The notes beneath the pieces are model-generated. The model was not told the origin of the DNA. It saw only the letters and a program-made list of their open reading frames with translations, and did no database searches. The position numbers and the translations under genes are program-made. From Desarmillaria ectypa (Eukaryota > Basidiomycota > Agaricomycetes > Agaricales > Physalacriaceae), in NCBI GenBank assembly GCA_030407005.1, contig JAUDYN010000011.1, forward strand, positions 734,501 to 798,500: a stretch of 64,000 nucleotides of DNA, given 5' to 3'. Shown here one piece after another: positions 22,030 to 39,415 of the stretch; positions within the stretch are counted from its first letter, which is position 1; every line of letters starts with the position of its first letter.

Positions 22030-24065
22030 TTTTCTATTGAGGTTATTTTTGACGATTTTCTTTGTTCACCAGCTCAGGCGTTGAGACAAACAAACGTGGG
22101 AACAGCCTAACATGGTGTCATTGGCACGGCAGTTGTTCATTTTTTGGGATTGTTTTAGGATAGCCCATGCTCAACCTTGCTGACATTAATTTAATAGCCA
22201 TCAGGCATATGAAGGAAATCATTATTGGAAGAGGTAAGTGGCGTTCTCTATTGACTCCTACTACAAAAGTTTTTTCGTGTACCAATTGCATTCATACACT
22301 CCCCGGCAGGCGAAGTAATTCATGGTGGTACTCTCAGGAAAGCCATTGAGTAGCATATAATTCGGGAACCTTTTAGACCTAACATACATGAGGTACAAAT
22401 TACGGATGCCTCTGGTACAAGCCATAACATTGAGTGCGCTCACTGGAGCTACCGTGCGTCCATTCAAACCATGTCCACGGAGCGTTTGTTGGCCCTGCTG
22501 TTGCTACAGTCCAGCTCAGCCCAACATTCAAGAGTACGAGGAGTTACTTACCGCCTGTTAGCAATACTCTCGTGTCCTTGATAAATGAATACATCATAAA
22601 ACATAGCAGCTACCTGCGCGCCCAGGATTGGCGCTATAATGGGACACCAAATCCAATAATGACTAAAACCATCTTGGGTTAAATATTTGCTTCGTCAAGG
22701 ACGATAAAACGAGCTCACTTTCTGAACGTGTATACGGCTTTCCCGTAACCGACCATAGATGTAAGAAGTCTCGGACCTAGATCTCGTGCAGGGTTGATCG
22801 CGAATGCTGCGAGAATGATCGTAAGAAACGTCCAAGGTAAAATGTAGTCTCGCTTACACGTCTCCATGCCAAGTGAAGCGGTTATTCCGAGGAACGTTAC
22901 GAAAAGTACGAGAGGGACGAGACCGCTCGGAGGTGCGCCATTACGCGAGTCAAGGACGGCAAGAAGGACGAATACAAGCATCGCAGTACCCAGAAATTCG
23001 GAGAAGAAACAAGAAACATTCGTCATGTAGTCGAGCTTGACGGAATAGAATGTAAATATAGAAATCTCACGTAGTCAGTAGGAATTCACTTACGGGGATT
23101 GTGCCGAAGTTTCCTGCGGTGAGTAGAGTCCTGATTCCACGACCTCCTTCTACGATATCAATCGCATGGAAGTAATTGGCATAAACAATTCCTGCGCCAA
23201 CGATTCCTCCCAGTAATTGGGCAAGGATATATACTAAAGCAAAAATAAATAAATGATGCTTCACATCGCTAATGTCAAACTGCCATACCGGGAACTTTCT
23301 TCCATGGAAATCCACGCCATGTAGCGAAAGCCAGAGTAATCTGGAACGTCAAGTCAGCGCCACACAAGACTCGGGAGGGGAAAAAAAAGGCGGTACCGCA
23401 GGATTGATATGACCGCCAGAAACACCGCCGCTTACCCATGCACCAAGTGCAATAGCTAGAAGAATAAGAACCATTGAATAAGAAGCACGACAGCGACATG
23501 GTAAATCAGTACAGACCTGCTCCCCAACCCAAGCATACTGAAGCCCAGTCCTGTGATAAAGATTCATTAAGTAACTGGATGGTTTTTCTTTGAAGGATAG
23601 AGAGAACTACTCACGCCTTTAGGAGAGGACGCCACCCCTGAATTGGCGGACAACCCGGCCTGGCAATTGACGCCGGTGCCAAAGATGACGAGGAGCATTG
23701 TACCAGCGAACTCTGCGGCGGGCTCCCGGAGCATTTGGCTGGGGCGGGTTAGTTAACATCCGGGACCTTGACGAGGTGGGCGTACCGATACTTCCACCAC
23801 CAATTGGGTTCAATCTGAACGTCGTGCATGGGCACTGGCTCAAGGTTGTACTCAATAGGCTCAATAGGTGTGATATCACCCAAGCTGGTGGAACAATGAC
23901 CGACTTTATCTGTAGAAGGGGACATGGGAAGAGGTTGATATGCTGACTCTGGAGGCCATTCCGGTTTATATCCACTTAGTCTGGGAGTTCTTTCCTAGTC
24001 TTGTCGGCCTCGTGGTAGGGGCAGTGTTGTTTACCATTTCTCATGTAGAAAGACCGAGTCGAACT
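22030..24065. repeat. Tandem duplication, unit 1 (aquaporin plus flanks)
   Basis: The unit matches 25820-28000 in the same orientation, about 3.9 kb away. Similarity begins around TTTCTATTGAGGTT and runs past the start of the aquaporin gene into its promoter, ending near 24065. Most of the coding part is almost identical by eye. The downstream flank differs by insertions, including about 90 extra bases at 26125-26220 in unit 2. Confidence 0.8.
22464..23925 (-). CDS. Aquaglyceroporin (MIP family), copy 1
   Basis: This is a six-helix channel for glycerol and water. Exons in order give [20 protein letters not shown], then SGGHINPAV (first NPA box). [15 protein letters not shown] and the [15 protein letters not shown] helix follow, then [16 protein letters not shown] (second NPA box). 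[20 protein letters not shown] and the [10 protein letters not shown] tail close the protein. Asp after the second NPAR is typical of glycerol facilitators. The SFAINPARD join requires an intron (GTAAGCGAG...CTCGCAG) near 22800-22855. Compared with copy 2, the first ATG (23959) is out of frame because 11 bases are missing just after it. I therefore place the start at the next Met (23925), removing about 15 residues of the soluble N-terminus. The channel itself looks intact. Confidence 0.85.
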
Positions 24066-24240
24066 GTCTGGGGTGTGCCTATTTTGACAATGCGACATTC
24101 TCGGACCTGGTCTATTCACCAAGACTCCCTTCCTTCCTTATGTGTGGATATGGCTACTTGCTCCGCCGATAACGCAATGCGCAGGAGCGCAGAGCGCTAA
24201 GCTTGTAAACTCAGCCTTGATCCTTTGAAGACGGTGTCTT

Positions 24241-24903
24241 GGACATTTGAGAATGGTTCAGGACGTCTGAGGATAGCAGGACATTTGAGCATGGAGTTCA
24301 GATGACGCGAAGGCTCAGATCCTCAGGGCGTTTGGAATGGAAGCCTGACAACATGGTCAAGCAGAAGACGCGTTCGGTATCTACCTTTCTCCTGGGAGTA
24401 AAGACACCAAGACCGAAGAGCCAAAACATGACTCGAAGAATCATACTGGGCTTTACGCGCCTGGATTCTAGCATCATCAAGACCAGATAGACACGTCTCT
24501 AACGCTTACCGGTACCATCAAAGCATCCTCAAACATTCGAGTGTCTAGGTCAAAAGGCCCTAAGTTGTGTTTGAAAATGCCCTTAGCAACTACCATCCAC
24601 TGGAGCATTTGAACATCCGGCTGCTAAGAAGGAAGGAAGAAAGGAAGCTTAGAGTTGGGTTCGGACTTCGATCTGACTTTGGCTGTGATCGGAGATCACG
24701 TGTTTATACCAGATAAATTTTCGTAACTTGCGTCTTTTTGTTTCTTTACTTGATTGACTCCGTACCACCCCTGTTCGTGTTGTGAGCCCCCATGTGATTC
24801 TATACCGCAAGGAATTATTCCGCGTTTCTAAACATCCTTAACTCCCATCCGCAAATGTCACAAGCCTTTCTCCCCAACCGTCCTCAACCGTCCTCAAATG
24901 TCC
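24241..24903. mobile_element. Inverted-repeat (MITE/foldback-like) element with ACATTTGAG sub-repeats
   Basis: GGACATTTGAG..TGGTT.AGGACG at 24241-24265 is matched in inverted orientation by 24879-24903, with 22 of 25 positions equal. A second inverted pair lies just inside (GACATTTGAGCATGG near 24279 against ACATTTGCGGATGG near 24850). Variants of ACATTTGAG recur inside (near 24530 and 24605). The element spans about 0.66 kb and has no convincing coding capacity. It sits in the spacer between the two aquaporin units. The true ends may lie outside these arms, since weaker similarity continues to about 24210 and 24950. No target-site duplication could be defined. Confidence 0.6.
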
Positions 24904-25760
24904 AGAGCTCAAACTTCAAACGTTCTGAGGTTGTTTGCAAAGGCTCAGTGCTCAGCCCCAGTCAAAAGTCCGTGGGTTTGAGTCGATGACAGTGTATATC
25001 AATGGGTAAATCGATAGAAATCCGTAGCTAGCTAAAAATGGGGCATCCCAATTCATAGCGGTCGTAAATGCAAGTGATCTTGACTTATATTGTAGGCCGT
25101 GATATAATAACATGACGTAATCTATAGCGAGCGGTGCGTGGGAGAACTTAACGGCCAGAATGGGTGAGGGGAGAATTCCTTACTTCGTACGGAATCCCGG
25201 TGGTGAGGCAAAACGGAACTGAAACGACATCCCCGTCTCCCTTCCTTTTCGTCTCGACAGCTAGATTCTCTTTTGCACTGGTTGCTATATTTGTATGTTT
25301 ATTGTTTATGAATAGCGTTCGATTTGTGGGCGTGGTCGGGTGGGTAAAAAGCAAAGGCGGGAGGTCAGCACCGACGTTGAGCGTGCTAACGATTCGTCAT
25401 TGCTGGTAGCACTGGTACAAGGCGGACAAGATCATGTGCTACATCGATCGCTTCTGAATCCGCGCGGAACTTCATACCGTTCTAATCAACTTTCCTTCCG
25501 CTTCCATGGTTTTGCGATCGCTACCCATGGATGCCCATGGATACCGTTCGATCCTCATAGACTACTGTTGATGTGTATCGTCGTGTGTCGATAGTTATCG
25601 ATGAAACACATTCATTCGCTTGTTATCTATATACATTAGTTACTGCGGCTAGCAAACTCCATTCCACCGCAAACAAACCCTCTGCCCCCTATCGCTTCCA
25701 TCTGACCAAGCCTAATTCTTACTCGAGTGTGCTGCCATGAGAGTGGTCTTAAGAGACAAC
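24904..25760. other. Spacer between aquaporin units, no gene seen
   Basis: Short frames only. The stretch from 25140 to 25640 has hydrophobic and serine-rich frames but no recognisable motif or splice pattern. Confidence 0.35.
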
Positions 25761-25819
25761 CTGAATTGAAAAAATCTGTTTGGCCCCCCGGACAATACTT
25801 AGTTACACACAAGCACTTT

Positions 25820-28000
25820 TCTATTGAGGTTGTTTTTGGCAATTTTCTTTGTTCACCATCTCGGACGTTGAGGCACACAAACGTGGGAACAGCCTAACAG
25901 GATGTCGTTGGTATCGGGGCTAACGTGGTTAGTTGCCGATCGCCCAAAAGCTCCACCAAAAAAAGGATGTCATTGGCACGGCAGCTGTTCATTTTTTGGG
26001 ATAACCCTTTCTCAACCTCACCGATGTTTTGCCATCGGGCATATGAAGGAAATGGTCATCATTGGAAAAGGTAAGTGGCGTTCTTTAATGACTCCTACTA
26101 CAACAAAATTCCCTCGTGTACCGATTGCATTAAGTCAAATAAATCTAGGCATCTTGCTCAGATCATATATTTATTCTAAATAGTCTCGAGTTACAGCCAA
26201 ATCACAAGGGCATCCTTGGTGCCATACACTCCCCGGCAGGCGAAGTAATTCATGGTGGTACTCCCAGGAAAGCCATTGAGTAGCATATAATTCGGGAACC
26301 TTTTAGACCTAACATACATGAGGTACAAATTACGGACGCCTCTGGTGTGAGCCATAACATTGAGTGCGCTCACTGGAGCTACCATACGTCTATTCAAACC
26401 ATGTCTGTAGAGCGCCTCCCGGCCCTGCCGTTGCTGCAGTCCAGCTCAGCCCAACATTCAAGAGTACGAGGAGTTACTTACCGCCTGTTAACAATACTCT
26501 CGTGTCCTTGATAAATGAATACATCATAAAACATAGCAGCTACCTGTGCGCCTAGAATTGGCGCTATAATGGGACACCAAATCCAATAATGACTAAAACC
26601 ATCTTGGGTTAAATATCTGCTTCGTCAAGGACGATAAAACGAGCTCACTTTCTGAACGTGTATACGGCTTTCCCGTAACCGACCATAGATGTAAGAAGTC
26701 TCGGACCTAGATCTCGTGCAGGGTTGATCGCGAATGCTGCGAGAACGATCGTAAGAAACGTCCAAGGTAAAATTTAATCTCGCTTACACGTCTCCATGCC
26801 AAGTGAAGCGGTTATTCCGAGGAACGTTACGAAAAGTACGAGAGGGACGAGACCGCTCGGAGGTGCGCCATTACGCGAGTCAAGGACGGCAAGAAGAACG
26901 AATACAAGCATCGCAGTACCCAGAAATTCGGAGAAGAAACAAGAAACATTCGTCATGTAGTCAAGCTTGACGGAATAGAATGTAAATATAGAAATCTCAC
27001 GTAGTCAGTAGGAATTCACTTACGGGGATTGTACCGAAGTTTCCTGCGGTGAGTAGAGTCCTGATTCCACGACCTCCTTCTACGATATCAATCGCATGGA
27101 AGTAATTGGCATAAACAATTCCTGCGCCAACGATTCCTCCCAGTAATTGGGCAAGGATATATACTAAAGCAAAAATAAATAAATGATGCTTCACATCGCT
27201 AATGTCAAACTGCCATACCGGGAACTTTCTTCCATGGAAATCCACGCCATGTAGCGAAAGCCAGAGTAATCTGGAACGTCAAGTCAGCGCCACACAAGAC
27301 TCGGGAGGGGAAAAAAAAGGCGGTACCGCAGGATTGATATGACCGCCAGATACACCGCCGCTTACCCATGCACCAAGTGCAATAGCTAGAAGAATAAGAA
27401 CCATTGAATAAGAAGCACGACAGCGACATGGTAAATTAGTACAGACCTGCTCCCCAACCCAAGCATACTGAAGCCCAGTCCTGTGATAAAGATTCATTAA
27501 GTAACTGGATGGTTTTTCTTTGAAGGATAGAGAGAACTACTCACGCCTTTAGGAGAGGACGCCACCCCTGAATTGGCGGACAACCCGGCCTGGCAATTGA
27601 CGCCGGTGCCAAAGATGACGAGGAGCATTGTACCAGCGAACTCTGCGGCGGGCTCCCGGAGCATTTGGCTGGGGCGGGTTAGTTAACATCCGGGACCTTG
27701 ACGAGGTGGGCGTACCGATACTTCCACCACCAATTGGGTTCAATCTGAACGTCGTGCATGGGCACTGGCTCAAGGTTGGACTCAATAGGTGTGATATCAC
27801 CCAAGCTGGCGGAGGACTGGCCGAGTTTCTCTGAAGAACGGGACATGGGAAAAGACTGATACGCTGACTCTGAGCGAAAAAGACTAGCCATCCCAGGTTA
27901 TATACACTCCGTCCGGAACTTTTCCCTCCTAGTCCTCTTGGCCTCGTGGTAGGGTGATGTCGTTTACCATTCTCATGCAGGAAGATCGAGTCGGGCTGTC
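25820..28000. repeat. Tandem duplication, unit 2 (aquaporin plus flanks)
   Basis: This is the direct-orientation partner of 22030-24065. It carries the GTTTGGCCCCCCGGACAATA boundary sequence at about 25779, also found next to the C-terminal relic. That suggests the recombination point of the duplication lies near there. Confidence 0.8.
26394..27891 (-). CDS. Aquaglyceroporin (MIP family), copy 2
   Basis: This is nearly identical to copy 1 across all membrane exons, including SGGHINPAV and SFAINPARD. It ends [10 protein letters not shown] with a stop at 26394-26396. The N-terminus starts at the ATG at 27891 ([14 protein letters not shown]...). It keeps the 11 bases whose loss shifts the first ATG out of frame in copy 1, so this copy is probably the better-preserved one. 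The exon ending WWWKYR joins to the [10 protein letters not shown] exon through a short intron (GTACGCC...CCCAG). Eight or nine exons in all, each intron about 50 bases. Tail and loops are short for a yeast Fps1-type protein, so it is a plain glycerol facilitator. Confidence 0.88.
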
Positions 28001-29074
28001 GACGCAGAGAGAGAGGCTATATGTTATTTTTACGTTCGCAACAAGTTTAGGACAGCCGAAAGTCGGATCGAGGGCGCCATGCGGAGACATTACAAGGCGC
28101 GGACCGATGCAAATAGGAACGAGTCCTCGGTTAGGGACCCACATGATAAGATCGAGAAAACGGTTCCCATAGAGTTTTCTGCGCAGAAACGCACGCGCGA
28201 GAAATAAGGCTTCGTGTGCCCTGGATAGGCTTGGTGTAGGGGGTGGCCAACGGCATAGTGATAGTCCCTGGACTCTGGGGCCACAGACCAGAGTCAGGGC
28301 GGCCTTGGCGCTGTCGGGTCATTATGGACGCAAAGTCGCGTAATGCGTACGGCATCGGTCCCTTTCGTGATGATTCAGTCAATACAGCGCGCCTAGAGAT
28401 ACTCGGAGAGAGTAAGGAGGTGCTCGAGCACTGAAGTATCGATAACATCGATGCACGAAGATTGCGGCGAAGCAGGTTGTGCAATAAGCCTAAATTGGTA
28501 TTTTGATGAAAGTTGAAATCAATCTTGATGCTTCTTTCTCATGACGTCGATGGTCATGCTCGTTCATTTCGACGATACAGTAAGGTGCCTTCGGTTGTAG
28601 TGCTTGAGCCCATTGAGCTTGTGAGCAATTTTCGTTGTTATTGATGTTGGTAATTCTTGAGCGATTCGTCTAAGGAGAAACCAAGGTGTATTTGAGTTAA
28701 ACAAAAAGTTGGTGCTTACCAGTACCGTAGTCGACAGAAACGGCCCAGCTGACATCTTCCTCGAATTCGCATTCGTATGGACGGTGGCCGTACTGGTAAG
28801 TCCAAGGCGGATGATGATCGGACTAGAAGCAATATACCTCCCTTTGCTCAGCTCGCTTGTGCTACCAGACCTAATATTGTTGACAAGGATCCGAGGAGTC
28901 TTCCATGCTGGGCATCAGGACTGCCGTGTTCTGGCCACTGCTTCAGGTTCGAAAAGAGGAAGATCCAAAAAATGAGTATATGGAAGACTCGGAAGGTGGT
29001 ATAAACGGGTATCGTATACGATATAGCATGAACCAAGAAAGAAATAGCAATAGGTCCACCCTTCATGATAGGGC
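28001..29074. other. Gene-free or unresolved stretch
   Basis: Open frames occur on both strands, including a 117-codon minus-strand frame at 28131-28484. None shows a recognisable domain, and most overlap one another. A minus-strand piece near 28700-28830 (YECEFEEDVSWAVSVDYGTG) has reasonable composition and might be an exon of an unrecognised gene. Confidence 0.3.
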
Positions 29075-29612
29075 TCAAACACCAACGTTGATGGGAGTGC
29101 AGCTCAGAGCGACGAGGCCGTTCTGTTGTTTGCGTCAACGTTCAGTTCTGCAAGAAGGATAAACCGATACGCACGTAGTTGTTACTGTCACGGCAAACGG
29201 GCTGGTTCGCCCACTGGGTTGTACCAAGACCAACGACTGTGATGGGGTCGCAAGTCAGACCTCTGCGGAGAGCAAGTTTAGTTCAAGAAGAACAGATATG
29301 CTGAATGAGAAGACCTACACTCCAGCGGTGATGTCGCCGATTGGAATCCCCAATAAACCGAGGGCATTCTGAACGGCACTAGATTTAGGCTGATGAACGA
29401 TATCGATTAGTTAGAATCACTTCGAGGCGGAGAAACGCGTACGTCTTGCACGGACTTGCAGCACTGGGCAGACCGGTATTGCATTTGCCCCAAGATATGG
29501 TGGTGTTGGTAGATTCTCTGGGCACTATTACGCTAGTAGCAGCGAGAAGAGGCAAAGCCAAAATGCCAAGAGACAGTTGAGAGACGAGAGAACATTTTGA
29601 AGAATGCTGCAA
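29075..29612 (-). pseudogene. Class I hydrophobin, decayed
   Basis: Hydrophobins are secreted, self-assembling wall proteins with eight ordered cysteines. The first frame starts with a good signal peptide (LSLGILALPLLAATS). It runs to the first cysteine in WGKCNTG. A one-base deletion near 29474 then shifts the frame before the SAQCCKSVQD block (cysteines 2 and 3). After an intron, SAVQNALGLLGIPIGDITAGV leads to VGLTCDPITVVGLG (cysteine 4). Trp stands where cysteine 5 is expected. PVCRD keeps cysteine 6 but has Arg in place of cysteine 7. The last exon gives NGLVALSCTPINVGV (cysteine 8) and the stop at 29075-29077. Splice sites are still readable, so the decay is recent. Confidence 0.85.
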
Positions 29613-31733
29613 GATTTGAGGATTGAATCCTGCTTTTAACGACGTCTTTTGTACCCTCAGCTCTGACCATTACTAGGTATGAAGGTAGTATTGGCTCCAC
29701 TATTTTCAAGAAAAATTTCCGATCGGTAGATGAGTGACTGCCCGAACGCTTTGAGAGCAGCGGCGCCACAAGGACGAGAATGTTGTGTCCACTGAGCAAC
29801 TGTCGGTTTTCATTTTCGACTTTACGCGACGAAGAATTCCTTCTGCCAGGTTTCGTTTTACAAAATGATTCTCCCCGGTTCCCTTTCGCTCCAAAATCGA
29901 ACGTCCATCAGATATGTAAAGGAGGGTTTGACATCATCACTATCGCAACTTCTCTCTGGCTCGACGGTTATGACAACCTCCGGACATGGTCTCGGCCTAG
30001 CGATGCCTAAGGGCAGGCTATCCTACGAAGAGAACATGATACAGCGAGTCCCTGATCCAAAAATCGGACTGCCGATAGTAGGAGTTCCTCACTAGTTTGC
30101 GACTACGACACCTTGAAAGAAGAGTCGGGACTCAAGGCCAACGTACGAACATCGCAATGGAGTGGACTCGCCAGAATCGATACCTGATGAGGATCTCTAG
30201 AAACGAACTAGAACTCTTCAATGCATTCGCCGATAGCTTCAAATAGCAGGCTAGCCTACAAAAACATTTCAGATGGAACTGGAAACTTACGCGTCATACA
30301 ATGAATAGCCGTTTCTTTAAGTAGATATACATCAGTCAATCGGCAATGAACTTTGGATCAGCAGATGTAAAGCGTGAACAAGTGAATATTCGGGCCACAA
30401 GAGAGGACACGGCGTCTCAACTTCATCGCAAAATTCGAGCGCAGCCGCGTATGGACGATGAAGAACCCGTGAATGCCCGAATCCCGAAAGCCGAGTCGGG
30501 GATACATACCGATGCACCCACTATAGCCTCCTTTCCTCTTTACCCCGACACAAGGAGGACCCTAAAGTACTAGATACGAAAAACGAAGTGGCGGAAATGA
30601 AACAAAGATACTTACATAGGACGTGGAGATTAGGTGGCAGACGCGGCTTAGCACTCAAGACCAGTCCGCCCTGAATATTTGAATGCTGAAGTACGTACCC
30701 ACCCGCCCAAAGAGGGATCAAAGGTCCCGAATTCATGGTCCACCCAACAGCCACCGAGTTTTTTTTTATGTTGGAGATACGTGTTGCAAAGACCGTCCTC
30801 GTAATCGTCCGCCACTTTACCCGCAACGGCGTCAGCTTCCGGAGCTATAGGAACCTAGCACCTCTTCAACTCTTCGAGAAGAGCAGTGGTTATGAGGGTA
30901 GCCAAGAATTTTCCGGCTGTTCTGCGCCAGCTAGAGCTCACAGGTAGTAGCACTGGGAACAGTTGTTAGGACAAGTAGTACGAGGGAATGGAGACCCTTC
31001 GAGAAGATAATTGCGTTCCGAGAACCTAGGAAGGGGTCGTATAAGAATAGCGCTGTCCTTTGGAGAATATCTGGATGAGCCATTGTTAACTTGAAGATAT
31101 GTGAACCTTAGACAATATCGGCATGTGTGTCATGGCATTTCCGCAGTGGGAGCGGCGGAGCATATACAATGAAACTTTTGGTCAGGCCGACGGTAAAGAA
31201 ATGGGTGAAGCACTACATTTATGCCGTCAGCAAAGAGCGTCAATAGGGGAATTCTGGTTGCACCGACCACCGCCGAGTCGATGCAACCGGCCGGAAGAGC
31301 TCGAAGCTACAGAAATATCAGCAGTTGGAGCATTCCTGAATGTATGCGGTAGTGAAGAAGGCCCCCAATTCTTGCAGCCTCGCTTTGGACACCACCCGCT
31401 AGCGTCCGTATACTTCCAGAGAGGCGAGAACGAGACAACAGTTAAGAGATGAAGCTGGGCCGTCTGCGCTAATGATGGTGGTGATGGTAATGGGAAGAGT
31501 CATGCCGCTGCGAGGCTTGTTGTCTCCGTACTCTCACCGCCGACATCGTATCAATTTTCTTAAATCTCTCGGCCACCTCGACTGTTGGCCATCGACCGGT
31601 ATGGTATCTGTTTCGAGGCGTGGAGGCGAAGGCAGCTCGTCTGACACTGCAGGTGAAATAAGGTACGGCAACGGCGCCTTTTGTCTTCGCATCAACCCTA
31701 ATGAGCCGCAGCTAAACTTTCGTCGCGACCACG
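29613..31733. other. Two-kilobase stretch with no supported gene
   Basis: Between the hydrophobin relic and PhzF copy 2 there are many short overlapping frames. The longest are a 101-codon minus-strand frame (30521-30826) and a 109-codon plus-strand frame from an ATG at 31123. I do not recognise either. This may be decayed coding sequence. Confidence 0.35.
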
Positions 31734-32689
31734 ATGCATTATACCACTCTCGACGTGTTCACAACGACGCCATTTCAAGGAAATTCATTGGCAGTCGTCT
31801 ATCTACCATTTCCAGAGTCGTTCCATGTATCACAGCAGCAACGGTTGTTCGTCGCTCGCGAATCCAATGGTTCGGAAACAATCTTTGTCCGCGGCCAAGA
31901 AGAACTTCTAGACTCAAGAGGTGTATTTTCCATCTCCATCTTTACCCCATCCCAAGAGCTACCTTTTGCTGGCCATCCTACAATGAGTGCGGGATATTAT
32001 CTGCTATTGAAAACCGGCGAGGACAAGCTCACGTTACAGACGAAAGCAGGGGACGTGCTGGTATCCAGCGAGGACACGGGCGTGCGCTTGAAAGTACCTG
32101 TTGACTTCAACTGGTGCATGCGCCGTACTTGAATGATATTTTGAAGGTGAAACAGCCTGCCTTGGAGGATAAGGGCTACGTTAACGGCATAGAAGGTGCA
32201 GAGCTGGTGGTACGCTTCATTCCCGTGGAAAATCTCTCGTCCCTCCCAGTGATATTCCAGGTTTCCATCGTCAAAGGAATGTCCATCATCATGCTTGAGC
32301 TTTTTTCTGAGGAGGCGCTAGGAAAATTACAGCCGTATGTTCAGTGGTTCAGCTTACCAGATGAGCATCTAGGCGATTGGAAGGGAGCCGCAGGGCCCGC
32401 TAAGCTGTACGCATTTGTGCGAATTGTGGATGGGACAATACGAACCCGAATGTTCAAAGTGAACTACGAAGACCCCGTTACTGGGTCGGCTGCTTGCACA
32501 TTGGGCGGGTGGTTAGGACAACAGAATGGTGACGGCAATTGGTCCTTCAAATTTGTACAAGGTGTTGAGATAGGCCGGCGAACCGAAATTACGGTGTTTG
32601 CTACTGTCTCTGACGGAGAAGTGATGACCGTCGAGCTGGCAGGAAACGCAGTTCAAGTTTTGGAGGGCAAGATGCATATATCTAATTAA
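31734..32689 (+). pseudogene. PhzF-family isomerase/epimerase, copy 2, frameshifted
   Basis: This is a paralogue of the minus-strand copy at 12168-13129. It shows TTLDVFTTTPFQGNSLAVV, SNGSETIFV (catalytic Glu kept), ELPFAGHPTMSAGYYLL, EDKLTLQTKAGDVLV, DWKGAAGPAKLYAFVR and YEDPVTGSAACTLGGWLGQ. One intron near 32211-32262 (GTACGC...TTCCAG) can be removed in frame. The frame breaks at about 32109-32113. AACTG stands where copy 1 has AAG, two extra bases, so the first frame ends in a TGA 20 bases on. The downstream frame (LEDKGYVNG...) continues to the natural stop. This lesion differs from the one in copy 1. It could be an assembly error, but two different errors in two paralogues is less likely. 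Confidence 0.8.
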
Positions 32690-32727
32690 TGGTATACCCG
32701 AAAGTATGTGGAATATGCAAATAAATC

Positions 32728-33414
32728 TACAGTCACCTCCCTTATAACCCATGACGATCGGTGGAACCTCAGAGCTATGGGTTTAGAGGGAGGTCGTTGT
32801 AAGACCGCTCTAAGCCCCACAGGAGTTTGTATTTTATTTCTAGGTTTGTAAGGTAACATAATAGCTATTTAGAAGTGAAGTAGCTAATAATCTGGCTGTC
32901 TTGAAGTACTCTAGCCTCTTCAAGCCTCGTTTTTCATCCAAATGAAACCGATATAACTTTCCAACTGCTGAGCAAATGCCTCACGGCGATTAGGGCGAGG
33001 TTCCAACGGTGAATCATCATCGATAGCGGCATCTCCTCCATTCTCGTCAATGGTTTCGTCTGTACTCCGTGACACCATCCTTGCAGTTGGAAATGTCATT
33101 CCGCGACTTGTAGCACGATAGGAATGGCAGTAGGACCGTCAATAATGGGCACCACAATGTTTTTCTATTTCTCCGACAATTGTCCCGACCGTACCTGCCG
33201 TCCGGCTTCCTAAAAATGATACCGGTCGAAGCTATTGTCAGCCCGATGACCTAATATGTATGGGGTACTAGAGAGGAAATTCTCGTGAAAAGCTATAGGG
33301 TATGGGGTATAGGCGAGGTATGGGTTACGGTGCCCATTTCTCTGAAAACGAGGTCGGTGGAACCAAAAATCTATGGGATATGGGAGAGTATGGGTTATAA
33401 GGGAGGCGGTTGTA
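32728..33414. mobile_element. pogo/mariner-like miniature element with 25-bp terminal inverted repeats
   Basis: TACAGTCACCTCCCTTATAA at 32728 and the following CCCAT are mirrored at 33390-33414, with 22 of 25 positions equal. Both ends abut TA and then CAGT/CAAC, as expected for Tc1/mariner-superfamily insertions into TA. The CCCTTATAACC core is common in fungal pogo-type ends. The minus strand between about 33130 and 32930 reads a short acidic frame (STDETIDENGGDAAIDDDSP). It resembles the acidic tail of pogo-type transposases, so this could be an internally deleted copy. It fills the gap between PhzF copy 2 and the ABC transporter; its right end is only two bases from the transporter's stop codon. 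Confidence 0.65.
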
Positions 33415-33416
33415 TA

Positions 33417-39415
<5,999 letters not shown>

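Noticed and set aside
23619..23975. A 118-codon minus-strand frame over the aquaporin N-terminus
   Set aside because: It is a shifted reading of real exons and introns; the true frame gives [14 protein letters not shown].
28131..28484. A 117-codon minus-strand frame resembling a mitochondrial precursor
   Set aside because: No recognisable domain, and overlapping frames on both strands; left as unresolved.
30521..30826. Possible transporter exon (VAVGWTMNSGPLIPLWAGG)
   Set aside because: It faintly resembles an MFS segment, but no neighbouring exon supports it.
31472..32104. A 210-codon plus-strand frame over PhzF copy 2
   Set aside because: It is rich in Arg and Ser and overlaps the PhzF frame on the same strand; it is a shadow frame.
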